Source: QHXW01 sp963768075
GTDB taxonomy: Bacteria; Acidobacteriota; Terriglobia; Bryobacterales; Bryobacteraceae
Direction of reading: 5' to 3'
Assembly: GCA_963768075.1 (NCBI GenBank)
Contig: CAVYHD010000022.1
Span: 248,001 to 312,000, forward strand
Length of the DNA: 64,000 nt
This document shows, piece after piece, positions 1 through 9,097 of this stretch. The notes below the pieces were generated by a model that made no database searches, was not told where the DNA came from, and was given only the letters and a program-made list of their open reading frames with translations. Within the stretch, counting starts at the first letter, position 1; each line of letters opens with the position of its first letter. A program made the position numbers and the translations under genes.

Positions 1-63
1 AGTACCCGATTGCGGTTGAACTCTCGGGTTTCTTGGGTATGACAGGCCCTCCTGACGCGCACG

Positions 64-801
64 TCACAATTGGATATAGGCCATGTTTGGTTCGTAAGGG
101 AATTTCTGAATGGCCAGATCCCGAATGTTCAGGCATTCCAGCATGGCGATTGTCTCACCCGGCCACTCAGGATTGTTAATCTCATCGAATGCCAGGACCG
201 CTCCTTTGGGCATTCGCGGCAAGAACAGTTCGAGCGCCTTTTTGGTCGGTTCATAAAGATCGAAGTCCAAATACAACAGAGCAACCAGTACATGAGGATT
301 TTCCTTGAGCCAGCGAGGGCCCGTTTCACAAAAATCACCTTTAATGGCGAATACCTTTGGAATCTGACTCACAAATCTGTTCATGTCGAACAGCTTCACG
401 CACTGTTGTAACTCTTCATAGCAACTGTCCTTCAGATCGCCTACCTGGAGGCCGCCGATTTTAGATACGCTCGTGTCCTGGCTGGAGACGCGCGGAAATC
501 CGTCGAACGTATCGAACCCGTAGATACGCCTCCAAAAGGCAACCGGCTCCATTATGGCCGACAGCTGTGCCCAAGCCATCAAGCCGTGGCCCGAAAACAC
601 CCCGCATTCAACGATGGATCCCTTCACCGTCAATATGCCCTTGAACAATTCGTGCCGGACCAGGAACCGGGTAAGCTCCTGACGCCGGCAGTATTTACCA
701 AAATTGTCAGCGATATAGGACAAGGGATGTTTGTGCTGTTGCAGGTGCAATTCCATTCCCGCCCTATGCTCGTCGTCTCTTGATGTATTGAAAATGGGCA
801 T
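64..801 (-). CDS. TylF/MycF-type SAM-dependent O-methyltransferase
   Basis: This 245-residue protein matches the macrocin O-methyltransferase (TylF) family, which methylates sugar hydroxyls using SAM and a divalent metal. The SAM-binding motif I is visible around residues 62-72 (IVECGVFSGHG). The metal-ligand aspartates fall in the family motif LYLDFDLYEPT (about 177-187) and in FDEIN (about 205-209). Length is normal for the family. It reads away from nothing upstream in the window and lies 39 bp downstream of the WbqC-like gene on the same strand, so the two may be co-transcribed. Its setting beside pseudaminic-type sugar genes suggests it decorates a surface or flagellin glycan; that target is inferred. 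Confidence 0.85.
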   Translation of the reverse strand: MPIFNTSRDDEHRAGMELHLQQHKHPLSYIADNFGKYCRRQELTRFLVRHELFKGILTVKGSIVECGVFSGHGLMAWAQLSAIMEPVAFWRRIYGFDTFDGFPRVSSQDTSVSKIGGLQVGDLKDSCYEELQQCVKLFDMNRFVSQIPKVFAIKGDFCETGPRWLKENPHVLVALLYLDFDLYEPTKKALELFLPRMPKGAVLAFDEINNPEWPGETIAMLECLNIRDLAIQKFPYEPNMAYIQL

Positions 802-839
802 ACTCGTCTACTCCTTGTGCCGTATATCCGGCGGGAGTC

Positions 840-1559
840 TCAGGGATTCGCAGTTGGACTATCCCCATCGAGCTGGATGCCCCTGATTAGTGCCGCGGCC
901 TCCTCAGGGCCGACGTTCATGAGCAGGTCCACGATCGACAGGTAAGGCGTAAAGGGCGCACGCGGCTGCCGGTATACAGGGTGCTGGAAATCCAGAAAGA
1001 CAACATTGATGCCGTGCGCGCGAAATGCAGTCAGGTCGGTATAGCTTCGCGTGCCGGCCTGCGTCAGGTAGACAGTGCTGCCGAGAGCACGCGCAAATGC
1101 GAGGGGCCGGCTGTATTTGTCTCCGGAAATGCCGAAATCATGCGAGTAGTGAAAGTTGGCGGTAATCCCAATGTGTTTCGCAAGAGCGATGGTGAGCGCA
1201 GAGGTAAGCTCAGCCAGGCGCACGTGCCTCTCGGAATACACAGTCTGCAAAACCGCAAGTGTTTGTGCAAGAAACGGGGCGCGCGCGTACCAAGCTGTTA
1301 GTTTGCGCAAATGCTCCTCGCCAAACTCCGGGTCCGCCAGCTTGATGTCGCGGATCGGCGTATCAATGTGGTGCTTGGCCACGGGAACGGTGAGACATGC
1401 CGGCTCAGGCCGGGCTGAATCGAGGACACGGTTACGATTTTGCCAGCTGTGCCTTTCGAACTGGACATCGTCGTAAAAGATGAAGGTATCTACGTACTCT
1501 ATGGCCTTAAATATGCCGATCCAAGGCAAGTAAGTAGGCTGAGTGATAAACGAGGTCAT
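840..1559 (-). CDS. WbqC-like family protein
   Basis: A 239-residue WbqC-like protein, a family of poorly understood function found in O-antigen and other glycan clusters. The family signature is obvious at the N-terminus (ITQPTYLPWIGIFKAI and FYDDVQFERHSWQNRNR). The open frame extends 46 codons further upstream, but that extension is Arg-rich and unlike the family, so I chose the ATG at 1557-1559, which puts the conserved QPTYLPW motif near residue 5. No strong ribosome binding site precedes it. The gene stands between the methyltransferase and a divergent DUF218 gene, consistent with a sugar-building or sugar-transfer role. Confidence 0.85.
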   Translation of the reverse strand: MTSFITQPTYLPWIGIFKAIEYVDTFIFYDDVQFERHSWQNRNRVLDSARPEPACLTVPVAKHHIDTPIRDIKLADPEFGEEHLRKLTAWYARAPFLAQTLAVLQTVYSERHVRLAELTSALTIALAKHIGITANFHYSHDFGISGDKYSRPLAFARALGSTVYLTQAGTRSYTDLTAFRAHGINVVFLDFQHPVYRQPRAPFTPYLSIVDLLMNVGPEEAAALIRGIQLDGDSPTANP

Positions 1560-2295
1560 GCTCAGGGGGTCTTTCCACAAATGCAAGCGTCCGCGGTGTT
1601 GCGGTGGTCCCGAGCTTCTTTCCACTTGCCTGCGCCGCATCCACCGGGTCCTGCAATCTATAGTAGATACAGTGTCAGGCGGTGCACAGGTTCTCAAGAA
1701 ACAGCGGGACGCGGCGTTGCTGGTCCTGGGAGGCTGGCCGTGTCAGGATAGCCAAGGCATCTGGCGCAGTTCCCTGTTTACAGGCGGTGGCATGGGGGAT
1801 CGCTTGCGGGTGGAGGCGGCCGCGCTGCTGTATCGTGCGAGTCCCCGGCTCGTCGTGGTATCCGGCGGTAAGGGGAAGCTGGCTCACTTGCCGGAAGTAC
1901 CGGCGTGTTCGTCAGTTCTCCGGGAGGAATTGCTAGAACTCGGCATCCCGGACGAGGATATCTTCGAGGAGACTCAGGCAGCCAATACTTATGAACAGCT
2001 GCAATCCATCAAGACCTTGTTGCCGCATTTTTCTATCTCAATCCTGAGAATACTCTCGAACCGCTACCACTTAGCACGTATTGAGGCTTTTCTAGATGAC
2101 GACTCGGAGCTTCACGCATGGAAGGCTTGTGGCCGGATCGAGCCGGCGGCAGCTGAGGACATCCTATTGCAATGCGACGAATCCCGCTGGCACTCTTTGA
2201 TCACGGAGGCGTATAACAGCCCCGCGATGCAACAGCGGATTGCAGAAGAAGCCAAGGGAGTCAGGGACATTCTGGCTGGCGCGTACGTACGCTGA
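1543..2295 (+). CDS. DUF218 (YdcF/ElyC-like) protein
   Basis: A DUF218 protein. The core starts near residue 57 with AALLVLGG and continues with LVVVSGGKGKL and EETQAANTYEQ, the typical Gly-rich loops and the E...T...N motif of YdcF/SanA/ElyC proteins. Some of these act in envelope or polyprenyl-lipid carbohydrate metabolism; the substrate here is unknown. The start is uncertain: GTG 1543 and ATG 1558 overlap the start of the divergent WbqC gene, while GTG 1675 lies closer to the domain. The stop is 5 bp before the PseI start, so the two are probably one operon. No N-terminal membrane helix is evident, unlike many relatives. Confidence 0.7.
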   Translation: MINEVMLRGSFHKCKRPRCCGGPELLSTCLRRIHRVLQSIVDTVSGGAQVLKKQRDAALLVLGGWPCQDSQGIWRSSLFTGGGMGDRLRVEAAALLYRASPRLVVVSGGKGKLAHLPEVPACSSVLREELLELGIPDEDIFEETQAANTYEQLQSIKTLLPHFSISILRILSNRYHLARIEAFLDDDSELHAWKACGRIEPAAAEDILLQCDESRWHSLITEAYNSPAMQQRIAEEAKGVRDILAGAYVR

Positions 2296-2300
2296 TCCCG

Positions 2301-3362
2301 ATGTGCCATATCGAAATCAACGGACGCCGCATTCAGAGCGGGTATCCGGCATACGTGATCGCCGAGTTATCGGCAAATCACCATCAGGATTTCGACGAGG
2401 CGGTTCGGCTGGTGCACGCTGCCAAACAGGCCGGCGCCGATGCCGTCAAGCTGCAAACTTACACGCCGGACACCATGACCATATCGTCCGATGAGCCTTA
2501 CTTTCGCATTGGCGGAGGCACGATCTGGGACGGCGCGACGCTCTACGAGCTATATGCTACGGCCTACACGCCTTGGGAATGGCAGCCGAAATTGAAAGAC
2601 ATAGCCGGCGAACTCGGCTTGGACCTGTTCTCTACGCCGTTCGATTCGACGGCGGTGGAGTGGCTGGAAGGGATGCGGGTGCCGGCTTACAAGATCGCGT
2701 CCTTCGAACTGACGGACCTGCCACTGATTCGCCGCGTGGCCGGGACGGGCAAGCCGATTATCATGTCGACCGGCATGGCCACTGTTTCCGAGATCGAGGA
2801 AGCAGTTCAGGCGGCGCGCTCCGCGGGCGCAACCCAACTGGCGCTATTGAAATGCACGAGCGCGTATCCATCGCCCGCGGAAGAGATGAATCTTCTCACG
2901 ATTCCGCATCTCAGCCAGGCGTTCGGGGTGCCTGTGGGACTCTCGGATCACACGCTCACGACCAGCGTACCGGTGGCCGCGGTAACGCTGGGTGCGTGCA
3001 TCATTGAAAAGCACCTGACGCTGTCGCGCGCGACTCCCGGCCCGGATAGCGCGTTCTCGCTGGAACCAGGCGAATTCAAGGTCATGGTCGAAGCGGTCCG
3101 CACGGCGCAACAGAGCCTTGGCATGGTGCGGTACGGACCAGCGGCCGAAGAAGAGAAGAGCCGTGTCTTTCGCCGCTCTCTGTTCGCGGTTCAGGACGTC
3201 AGGTGCGGCGATTTCTTTACTCCAGACAATGTCAGGTGTATCCGGCCGGGTCATGGGCTGCATCCGCGGCACCTGAGCGAAATCCTGGGCCGGTGTGCGG
3301 CGCGGGAAATCAGCCGCGGCACCCCGCTGAGCTGGGAAATGATCGGCCCGCGCACACAGTAG
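2301..3362 (+). CDS. pseI: Pseudaminic acid synthase (NeuB family)
   Basis: A 353-residue NeuB-family synthase, which condenses a hexose derivative with phosphoenolpyruvate to make a nine-carbon nonulosonic acid. IAELSANHHQ at the N-terminus, VKLQTYTPDTM, and LYELYATAYTPWEW are more like PseI (pseudaminic acid) than sialic-acid NeuB. The TIM barrel fills about residues 1-280 and a C-terminal SAF domain follows (RRSLFAVQDVRCGDFFTPDN onward). The length is typical. It follows the DUF218 gene by 5 bp. Pseudaminic acid is a well-known flagellin modification, and flagellin lies 4 kb away. The exact nonulosonate made cannot be told from sequence alone. Confidence 0.88.
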   Translation: MCHIEINGRRIQSGYPAYVIAELSANHHQDFDEAVRLVHAAKQAGADAVKLQTYTPDTMTISSDEPYFRIGGGTIWDGATLYELYATAYTPWEWQPKLKDIAGELGLDLFSTPFDSTAVEWLEGMRVPAYKIASFELTDLPLIRRVAGTGKPIIMSTGMATVSEIEEAVQAARSAGATQLALLKCTSAYPSPAEEMNLLTIPHLSQAFGVPVGLSDHTLTTSVPVAAVTLGACIIEKHLTLSRATPGPDSAFSLEPGEFKVMVEAVRTAQQSLGMVRYGPAAEEEKSRVFRRSLFAVQDVRCGDFFTPDNVRCIRPGHGLHPRHLSEILGRCAAREISRGTPLSWEMIGPRTQ

Positions 3363-3379
3363 CGCGGAACAAGCGCGGC

Positions 3380-4084
3380 TCAGGACGAAAATAGAGCGGG
3401 CCTCCGCTTGTGGACGTCGAGAAGATCGCGAAGTTCCACCCTGCCCAGCAACTCTCTGAAAAGTATATTCAGACGCTCGAGATCCTCGGGTGTATCTAAA
3501 GTGAGGTGCAGGTCCGGCTGAAAAAATTCCGGGGGAGCCTGCTCAATCACGACCCGGAACTTCTCGGGATGATCCACGAGGTACGGCATCACATGTTCCC
3601 GGTCATGAGGCGAGTTGGTTTCACAAAGCGCTACTTCCAGCGCCGAGAGCCGCATGACCTCGACCGCGCCCAGGCCTCTGGGATAGCCTTCGACAAAGTA
3701 GTAATCCGGACGCTGATGCTCGTAAAACGCCGCGATATTCCGGACAAGAATTTCCATCGAGAGGAATGGGCAATCGCCAGTCAATCTAACGATGTCACGG
3801 ACGCCGAAGTGACGGCCGGCTTCGACGAAACGAGCCAATACGTCGTTTTCGCTGCCTCGAAAGCAGCGCCAGCATTGTTGCATTGCAAATTCCGCCACTC
3901 GATCATCCAGCGGATTGTCAGAAGTCACGAGTACGAGGTGCCCGGCGAACGGCGTACGCTTCAAGTTATCGCACAGGATTTCTAAACCAGGCTTGCCGCC
4001 GATAGGCCTGAAAATCTTCCCCGGCAGCCGGGAGGATCCCATGCGCGCTTGCAGGAAGATTCCTAAATCAGCAACCGTAGGCAT
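3380..4084 (-). CDS. SpsF-like cytidylyltransferase
   Basis: A 234-residue protein of the SpsF/CMP-sugar cytidylyltransferase family. The N-terminal nucleotide-binding loop LQARMGSSRLPGK (residues 10-22) and RLTGDCPF are the family signatures. Such enzymes activate sugars, including nonulosonic acids, by joining them to CMP. The ATG lies inside the end of the DegT aminotransferase gene (17-bp overlap), so translation is probably coupled. Next to PseI it could supply the CMP-activation step normally done by PseF, but no classical PseF-specific feature was verified. Confidence 0.8.
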   Translation of the reverse strand: MPTVADLGIFLQARMGSSRLPGKIFRPIGGKPGLEILCDNLKRTPFAGHLVLVTSDNPLDDRVAEFAMQQCWRCFRGSENDVLARFVEAGRHFGVRDIVRLTGDCPFLSMEILVRNIAAFYEHQRPDYYFVEGYPRGLGAVEVMRLSALEVALCETNSPHDREHVMPYLVDHPEKFRVVIEQAPPEFFQPDLHLTLDTPEDLERLNILFRELLGRVELRDLLDVHKRRPALFSS

Positions 4085-5156
4085 TAAGAATGCCGATCAC
4101 TTTCTTAATCTGCCCGGGCCGCAACGCCGGACTAATCGGCAGTGAGAGGGAATGGGCAACTGCCGTTTTCGCACCGGGCGGATGCTGTTGGCCGCGCTCA
4201 TAGTGCGTCAGCAGCGGGTATACGCCACGCCCGGCCTCAATGCCGGACTTTGCCAGATGGCGAAGCAGGCGCACGACGCCGCCTTTCTTCATTCCAACGA
4301 TAAGGCGGTAATAGACAGCCGCGGCATCATAGTCCGGCAAGTCGTACTTTTGGGAATCTAAGCCGCGCAGGTACAGGCGCGCTTGGCGGCGCCGCCTGGC
4401 AATAAACAGAGGCAGGTTCTGAAGTTGCAGATGTCCCCAGACGAAATTGATTTCACTCGGCCGGAAACTGAATGACATTTGGTAAATGATTTTCCCGGGC
4501 GGCTGCATTCTCTCTTCGCGATTCGTAGCTGTGATGTCAGCCATGCGCGCCAACCGCAGGTAGAGCCGCCGATCGTTGGTGGCCACGATTCCCCCTTCGA
4601 AGGCGGAGACCATTTTCGACGAATGAAAGGAGCACACAATGATACGGGTCCGATTTGGATAGTGCCGCGGCAGGCGGGCGCCCAGAGAGAGTGTGACGTC
4701 TTCTATGATGGGCTGCGCGATGCTTCCGAGACCGGAATAGGTGTGGACCTTTCCAAAAGCGTAAGGCAGAATCACCGCTTTCGTGTCCCCATGTTTTCGC
4801 AGTGCTTCCAAAATATCTTCTTCCGAAGGGTTGAAGTCCATGTGCTTATAGTCTGCGTAGCTGTCTACGAAGATGGGCCTCGCGCCCCATAACTTGAGTA
4901 CATCGAGGACCGCCTTGCAGGTATAAGCCGGTACGATCACTGCGCGTCCGCGTTCCACGCCCAGCCCGGCTAGGGTCATCAACAGAGCGCTGGTTCCGGA
5001 ATTCACGGCCACGGCGTAAGGCATTCCGTAGAGTGCCGCGAAGGCGCTCTCGAATTTTCGGATGTAGCGGCTTCCCGTAAGGTCATGAGTCTTGAGAATC
5101 GCCAGAAATCTTTTCCTGCAATGGGTGGGGGAGCATGGTGCGTTTAGCGGTATCAT
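4068..5156 (-). CDS. DegT/DnrJ/EryC1/StrS PLP-dependent sugar aminotransferase
   Basis: A 362-residue sugar aminotransferase of the DegT family. Visible motifs are VNSGTSALLM for phosphate binding (51-60), the aspartate that contacts the PLP ring in IIEDVTLSLGA (about 153), and the Schiff-base lysine in CSFHSSKMVSAFEGG (about K181). These enzymes aminate keto-sugar nucleotides. Its start codon overlaps the stop of the upstream TPR-glycosyltransferase in ATGA, and its end overlaps the SpsF-like gene, so the three form a tight operon. PseC is one possible role, since pseudaminate needs such an aminotransferase, but specificity is not readable. Confidence 0.85.
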   Translation of the reverse strand: MIPLNAPCSPTHCRKRFLAILKTHDLTGSRYIRKFESAFAALYGMPYAVAVNSGTSALLMTLAGLGVERGRAVIVPAYTCKAVLDVLKLWGARPIFVDSYADYKHMDFNPSEEDILEALRKHGDTKAVILPYAFGKVHTYSGLGSIAQPIIEDVTLSLGARLPRHYPNRTRIIVCSFHSSKMVSAFEGGIVATNDRRLYLRLARMADITATNREERMQPPGKIIYQMSFSFRPSEINFVWGHLQLQNLPLFIARRRRQARLYLRGLDSQKYDLPDYDAAAVYYRLIVGMKKGGVVRLLRHLAKSGIEAGRGVYPLLTHYERGQQHPPGAKTAVAHSLSLPISPALRPGQIKKVIGILNAYGC

Positions 5157-6961
5157 TGTGCCGCGTCAGCTTGCGCCGGACCGGCACCTGCCAATTGCGC
5201 CAGTTCGGAGGCTATCTTTTCGATCACCGGCTCCCAAGGGTCGTTGGCTCCGCAAGGGAAAGGCCGTACGCTGGGACTCCAAGGGCAATAGTCCGTTCCG
5301 AGGCCCCACCACTCGGTGCACCCGCGGATCAGAACCCAGGCCGGGACACCAATGGCCCCTGCCATCGCATCCACCGCGGTGCCGGCCGAAATGACCAGAT
5401 CGAGCGTCGAAATCAGGGCCGCTACGTCTTCCAGATCGTTCTTGAGGTCCACGCCGTTCCAGACGTGGACCGGCGCGCCAAACTGGCGCTGGGATTCGCG
5501 CAGTTCTTCGTCACACTGGTCGTATTGAAGTTTGACGAAGTGGACGCCTGGGGTGGCGAGGATCGGTCCCCACTGATTCAGTTGCGAGTAATGCATGGAG
5601 CGCATCCCTTTGGTCATCCCGCTGCGCCAGCAGATGCCGACCTTGGGCCCTTCTCCCAAGCTCTCCAAACGCTCCCTCCAATGGCCCGCGCGCACCGGAT
5701 CGGGAACCAAATAGCCGCTGTGCCAGGGAAAACTCTCAAGGTTCGGCCGGAACCAGCGCGGAAGACTGCCCGCGGGAATTTGAAAACCGATGTCCGGCTG
5801 TTGGGTTCGCGGATGCGGAGGCTCGGTACTCGGAACGACTTCGACGCCCGGAAAGGAGCGCGCGAACAGCTTCTCGAGCCGCCACTCGCACTCCACAAGG
5901 CAGTGCGTTCCGGCGCGGAGCAGGTCGGGTAGCAGGCTCGCGAACAGGATCTGATCGCCCAGACCCTGTTCCATCCAGACCAGGACAGTTTTGCCGGCCG
6001 GATCGCTGCCGTCCCAGCGAGGCTGGGAGAACGGCCGGTCCCGGCACTGCTGGCTTGCTTTCCAGCGCCACTCGTAGTCCGCCCAGCCTTCGGTCAGTCT
6101 TCCCGTTCCCAGCAGGCACAGAGAGCGGTTCCAGAGCGCTCTGTTGTCCCCAGGCTCGATTTCTAGGGTCCGGTTAAAGCAACGCAGCGCGGTTTCGACG
6201 TCGCCGAGGTTCTTCGTAGCCACCCCCAGATTCGCCCACGCGGCCGCGCTGCCGGGGTTCAGCTCGACCACTTTGCACAGAAGAGCCAAGGCAGGCGCGC
6301 GGTGGCCCCCATCGGCAAGGCATGCGCCCAGGTTGCTGGCTGCGTCAACCGAGCTCGGATCCAGTTCCAGGGCCTTCAAATAATAGGGCACGGCCTCCTG
6401 CCGGAGACCTTGCCTCGCATGCCAGTCGCCGAGCATTCGATAGACCCCGGCATTGTTCGGCTCGAGTGCGACCCGGCGTCTTAGGTATGTTGCGGCTTCG
6501 GTCCAGCGGCCCAGATCCGACAGCACTACGGCGCAATTCCGCAGGGCATGCGTGGATTGAGGTGTGAGCGCAAGGGCCCGGTGGATGTGCGCGAGCGCTT
6601 CCTCGCTCCGTCCTAGCGCGTGTAGAGCCACCCCGAGGTTAGTGTGCGCATCACTATGAGAAGGAGCCAGGGCCACCACCTTTTGGATGAGGGCGACAGC
6701 CAGCTCATTGCGTCCCGTGTCACCGGCGACCGCTCCGAGCAGGTGTAACGCCCCCGCGTGGTGCGGCGCAGCGGCCAGTATCTCGCGGCACAAGCGCTCG
6801 GCTTGTTCGAGCCGCCCATCGAGGCGTTCGCGCTGGGCGTTATCCAAGAGCCGATCGAGATCCAGCTCGCCCATCCTGTTTAATTCGCAGCACTTCTTGG
6901 ACTTCCGCCCGCTTCCGCAGGGGCAGGGATGGTTCCTTCCGGCTTTCATGCTCTGTTTCAA
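5153..6961 (-). CDS. SEC-C / TPR / GT9-like glycosyltransferase fusion
   Basis: A 602-residue three-part protein. Residues about 10-26 are a SEC-C zinc motif (HPCPCGSGRKSKKCC). Residues about 35-290 are roughly seven tetratricopeptide repeats with the usual spaced W/L/G/Y/A/P positions. Residues about 300-590 resemble the C-terminal GT-B glycosyltransferase region seen in TPR-linked transferases (VWMEQGLGDQILFASLLP, KVGICWRSG, DLVISAGTAVDAMAGAIGVP). It begins an operon with the aminotransferase (ATGA overlap). Lying just beyond the flagellin terminator, it is a reasonable candidate for transferring a sugar to flagellin. The second TPR-GT gene at 39205-40347 shares the C-terminal architecture. 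Confidence 0.78.
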   Translation of the reverse strand: MKQSMKAGRNHPCPCGSGRKSKKCCELNRMGELDLDRLLDNAQRERLDGRLEQAERLCREILAAAPHHAGALHLLGAVAGDTGRNELAVALIQKVVALAPSHSDAHTNLGVALHALGRSEEALAHIHRALALTPQSTHALRNCAVVLSDLGRWTEAATYLRRRVALEPNNAGVYRMLGDWHARQGLRQEAVPYYLKALELDPSSVDAASNLGACLADGGHRAPALALLCKVVELNPGSAAAWANLGVATKNLGDVETALRCFNRTLEIEPGDNRALWNRSLCLLGTGRLTEGWADYEWRWKASQQCRDRPFSQPRWDGSDPAGKTVLVWMEQGLGDQILFASLLPDLLRAGTHCLVECEWRLEKLFARSFPGVEVVPSTEPPHPRTQQPDIGFQIPAGSLPRWFRPNLESFPWHSGYLVPDPVRAGHWRERLESLGEGPKVGICWRSGMTKGMRSMHYSQLNQWGPILATPGVHFVKLQYDQCDEELRESQRQFGAPVHVWNGVDLKNDLEDVAALISTLDLVISAGTAVDAMAGAIGVPAWVLIRGCTEWWGLGTDYCPWSPSVRPFPCGANDPWEPVIEKIASELAQLAGAGPAQADAAQ

Positions 6962-7002
6962 GTAGTAGTCCCGGCGGCTCCGACATCTCGCTGCGGTGTA
7001 AC

Positions 7003-7041
7003 AAAAAAAGCGGCTGCCAGCCTGTCGAGGCCGGCAACCGC
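7003..7041 (-). terminator. Rho-independent terminator after fliC
   Basis: On the minus strand a 13-bp G+C-rich stem (GCGGTTGCCGGCC pairing with GGCTGGCAGCCGC, two mismatches) with a six-base loop is followed by seven T. It begins about 32 bp past the flagellin stop codon. This isolates the highly expressed flagellin transcript from the sugar operon downstream. Confidence 0.88.
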
Positions 7042-7072
7042 GGAATTAGTTACTGCGAGATTTGCTGAGAGC

Positions 7073-8602
7073 TTAGCTCTTGAGTAATGTCAGGACCGCT
7101 TGCGGGATGGAGTTGGCGGTGGCCAGAGCCGCGGTGCCGGCCTGCACCAGGATCTGCGCCTGGGTGAGGTTGGCGGCTTCGGCGGCCATGTTGGCGTCGC
7201 GAATCTGCGCTTCAGAAGCAGCCAGGTTGGTGTCCTGCGACTGCGCCAGGTTGATGGCGTAACCGAGCTGGTTTTCCCCTTGGCCCACCGTACCTTGAAT
7301 GGTGCCGAGAGTCGCGACGGCGTTGGTTAACGCGGTAACCGCGTTAGTGGCGTCCCCGGAGGTCAGAATATCCAGCGAGGAAGTGCCGGCCAGCAAATTG
7401 TCGCTGCCATAAGTGCCGCTCGCGATGCCAGTGGCGCCCGCTTGTTCAGAGGTCACCTGGAAGGTGCCGCCATTGGCATTCAGGAACGTGATTTGGTTGC
7501 CGGTGGTGTTCGCCACCGCGAAGATGCCGCCCAGATTGCTGGCGCCGTTGATCTGGGTTACCTGCGCACCGATGGTGTCCGCGGCTGCAAGAACAACGCT
7601 AGCTGTCTGCAAAGTGCCAGTGGAGTCGCGGTAGGTGATGGTCAGGGCATCGGTGGCTGTGAGGGTGGAAGTGCCCTGGGTGACTTCGGAAGCGCCAACG
7701 TTGAGGACGTTCGGGGTGCCGAGGAGAGTTTGCCCCGCGGTACCGCCCTGAACGACCGAAAAGGCGCTGGTGGATGTGAAGGCAAGTTGTCCGGTGGTTG
7801 CATTCACGCTGGCGGTAATGTTTGCGGCGGCGAAAGCGGCATTCCCGGAGGCGGCGTCTGCTATCGCGTTATTGACCTGCGTAACCAGGGCGTTTTGGTC
7901 CGTAATGGTGGTGTTATTCCAGTCGCCGGCGGGAACGGTCACCGCCAGGCCGGTAAACCCGCTACCGGAGAAATTAAACGTTGCGCCGGTCTGGGTAAGA
8001 GCGGTAGAGAGGGCGGCGCTGCTGGACGTAACATTGGCGCCGAGCACTCCGTCGGCGGAAAGTCCGAGGCTGGTGGTGTCGAGCAAGCTGCCCGACAGAT
8101 TGACATCGATCGAGCCGTTGGAGATGGCATCGGCGGCCGTGTTATTCGCGGTATCGGTTCTGCCCCCACCGATAAATACCTCCAGGTTTTGGGCAAAAGT
8201 GCCACCCTGCGTCATGCCGATGGACTGCGCCTGGCGGTTGACTTCCGCGAGCACATTCTGGAACTCGTTGTTCAGCACGGTGCGGTCGCCCTGAAACGTC
8301 TGCGACGCCGATTGCGAGGCCAGGGTGCTGGCGCGATCGAGCAACTGGGAAATGTTGTTCATGCCGCCATCGATGGTCTGCAACGTGGCCAGACCGTCAT
8401 TGGCGTTTGAGATACCCTGGGTCAGCACGGCCTCATCGGAACGGTAGGTATTGGCAACCGCCAAACCTGCCGCGTCGTCGCCGGCGTTGACGATACGCTG
8501 TCCGGACGTGACCTCGTTAATAGTTTGCGCTTGGAACATCAGGTTGGTGTTCAAATAGTTCTGCGCCTGCAAAGAAGAAATATTCGTTAACATGTCTAAC
8601 AT
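7073..8602 (-). CDS. fliC: Flagellin
   Basis: Flagellin, the filament subunit, 509 residues. The conserved N-terminal D0/D1 region is clear (LNTNLMFQAQTINEVTSGQ and INNAGDDAAGLAVAN-like segment at about 36-50), as is the C-terminal region (AANLTQAQILVQAGTAALATANS, then a helical end). The middle, about residues 150-410, is a long Ser/Thr/Ala/Gly-rich variable domain, which would be surface exposed and is a plausible glycosylation target. The ATG at 8600-8602 has a good ribosome binding site (GAGGAG) nine bases before it. It has its own sigma-28 type promoter and a strong terminator. The protein is nearly cysteine-free, as usual. Confidence 0.96.
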   Translation of the reverse strand: MLDMLTNISSLQAQNYLNTNLMFQAQTINEVTSGQRIVNAGDDAAGLAVANTYRSDEAVLTQGISNANDGLATLQTIDGGMNNISQLLDRASTLASQSASQTFQGDRTVLNNEFQNVLAEVNRQAQSIGMTQGGTFAQNLEVFIGGGRTDTANNTAADAISNGSIDVNLSGSLLDTTSLGLSADGVLGANVTSSSAALSTALTQTGATFNFSGSGFTGLAVTVPAGDWNNTTITDQNALVTQVNNAIADAASGNAAFAAANITASVNATTGQLAFTSTSAFSVVQGGTAGQTLLGTPNVLNVGASEVTQGTSTLTATDALTITYRDSTGTLQTASVVLAAADTIGAQVTQINGASNLGGIFAVANTTGNQITFLNANGGTFQVTSEQAGATGIASGTYGSDNLLAGTSSLDILTSGDATNAVTALTNAVATLGTIQGTVGQGENQLGYAINLAQSQDTNLAASEAQIRDANMAAEAANLTQAQILVQAGTAALATANSIPQAVLTLLKS

Positions 8603-8687
8603 GGCTTCACTCCTCGAAGCTAGAGCTCAAGGTGGGAATCATTCCCGCCCGGCGGACTTTGCCCGCCTGGAGCCTGCTTACAACCTG

Positions 8688-8715
8688 CTTATCGGAGGGG
8701 AACCCGCGGACTTGA
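8688..8715 (-). promoter_or_regulatory. Sigma-28 (FliA) type promoter of fliC
   Basis: Reading the minus strand, TCAAGTCC is followed by an 11-base spacer and TCCGATAA, close to the flagellar sigma-28 consensus TAAAGTTT-N11-GCCGATAA. It sits just beyond the end of the FliT-like gene and about 86 bases before the flagellin ATG. It indicates late-class flagellar expression. Confidence 0.8.
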
Positions 8716-8729
8716 AGGAAACTTGCGAG

Positions 8730-9089
8730 CTATCCGCGGCAATTGAGGGACACGGGCTTGCGGGCGGAGGAATCCTGGAGATTACGCAGCATCCGGAGCT
8801 CCCGGTCAACGCTCCTCAGATCCCCGCGCGTCACTTCACGCGCCAGCACCCTCCGCAGCAGGATCCGGGTTCCGTTTTCCAGATCTGACGTAAGCTGGGC
8901 CGCCAGTTCCGCGCCCAGCGGCCGCGAAGCAACCAGCTCGGCCGCCATCCAGCGCCGGACGGCGTCAATGGCGCGGGCGCGCTCCGCGAGCGCCGGCCCA
9001 ACCTGCCGCGGGTCCTCGCGTTGGAGACGCGCCAGCAGCGCGGTCGTGTGCGCGAGCGACTGCAACAGCTCTTGACATTCGGGCGGCAT
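8730..9089 (-). CDS. FliT-like flagellar protein (putative export chaperone)
   Basis: A 119-residue, mostly alpha-helical, charged protein with no membrane segment. Sequence alone does not name it. It starts 9 bp after fliD and stops just before the fliC promoter, the usual position of FliS or FliT chaperones for filament proteins. Size and helical character fit FliT or FlgN. Arg/Leu-rich amphipathic helices dominate (LLQSLAHTTALLARLQRED, VRRWMAAELV). Function is inferred from position. Confidence 0.6.
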   Translation of the reverse strand: MPPECQELLQSLAHTTALLARLQREDPRQVGPALAERARAIDAVRRWMAAELVASRPLGAELAAQLTSDLENGTRILLRRVLAREVTRGDLRSVDRELRMLRNLQDSSARKPVSLNCRG

Positions 9090-9097
9090 GGGATTCT

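Noticed and set aside
4068..5156. Firm assignment of the DegT gene as pseC
   Set aside because: Substrate specificity is not readable; PseI-proximity alone is insufficient.
7442..8410. Long plus-strand frame (322 codons) over the flagellin gene
   Set aside because: Gly/Arg-rich shadow of fliC, no domain; the minus-strand reading is flagellin.
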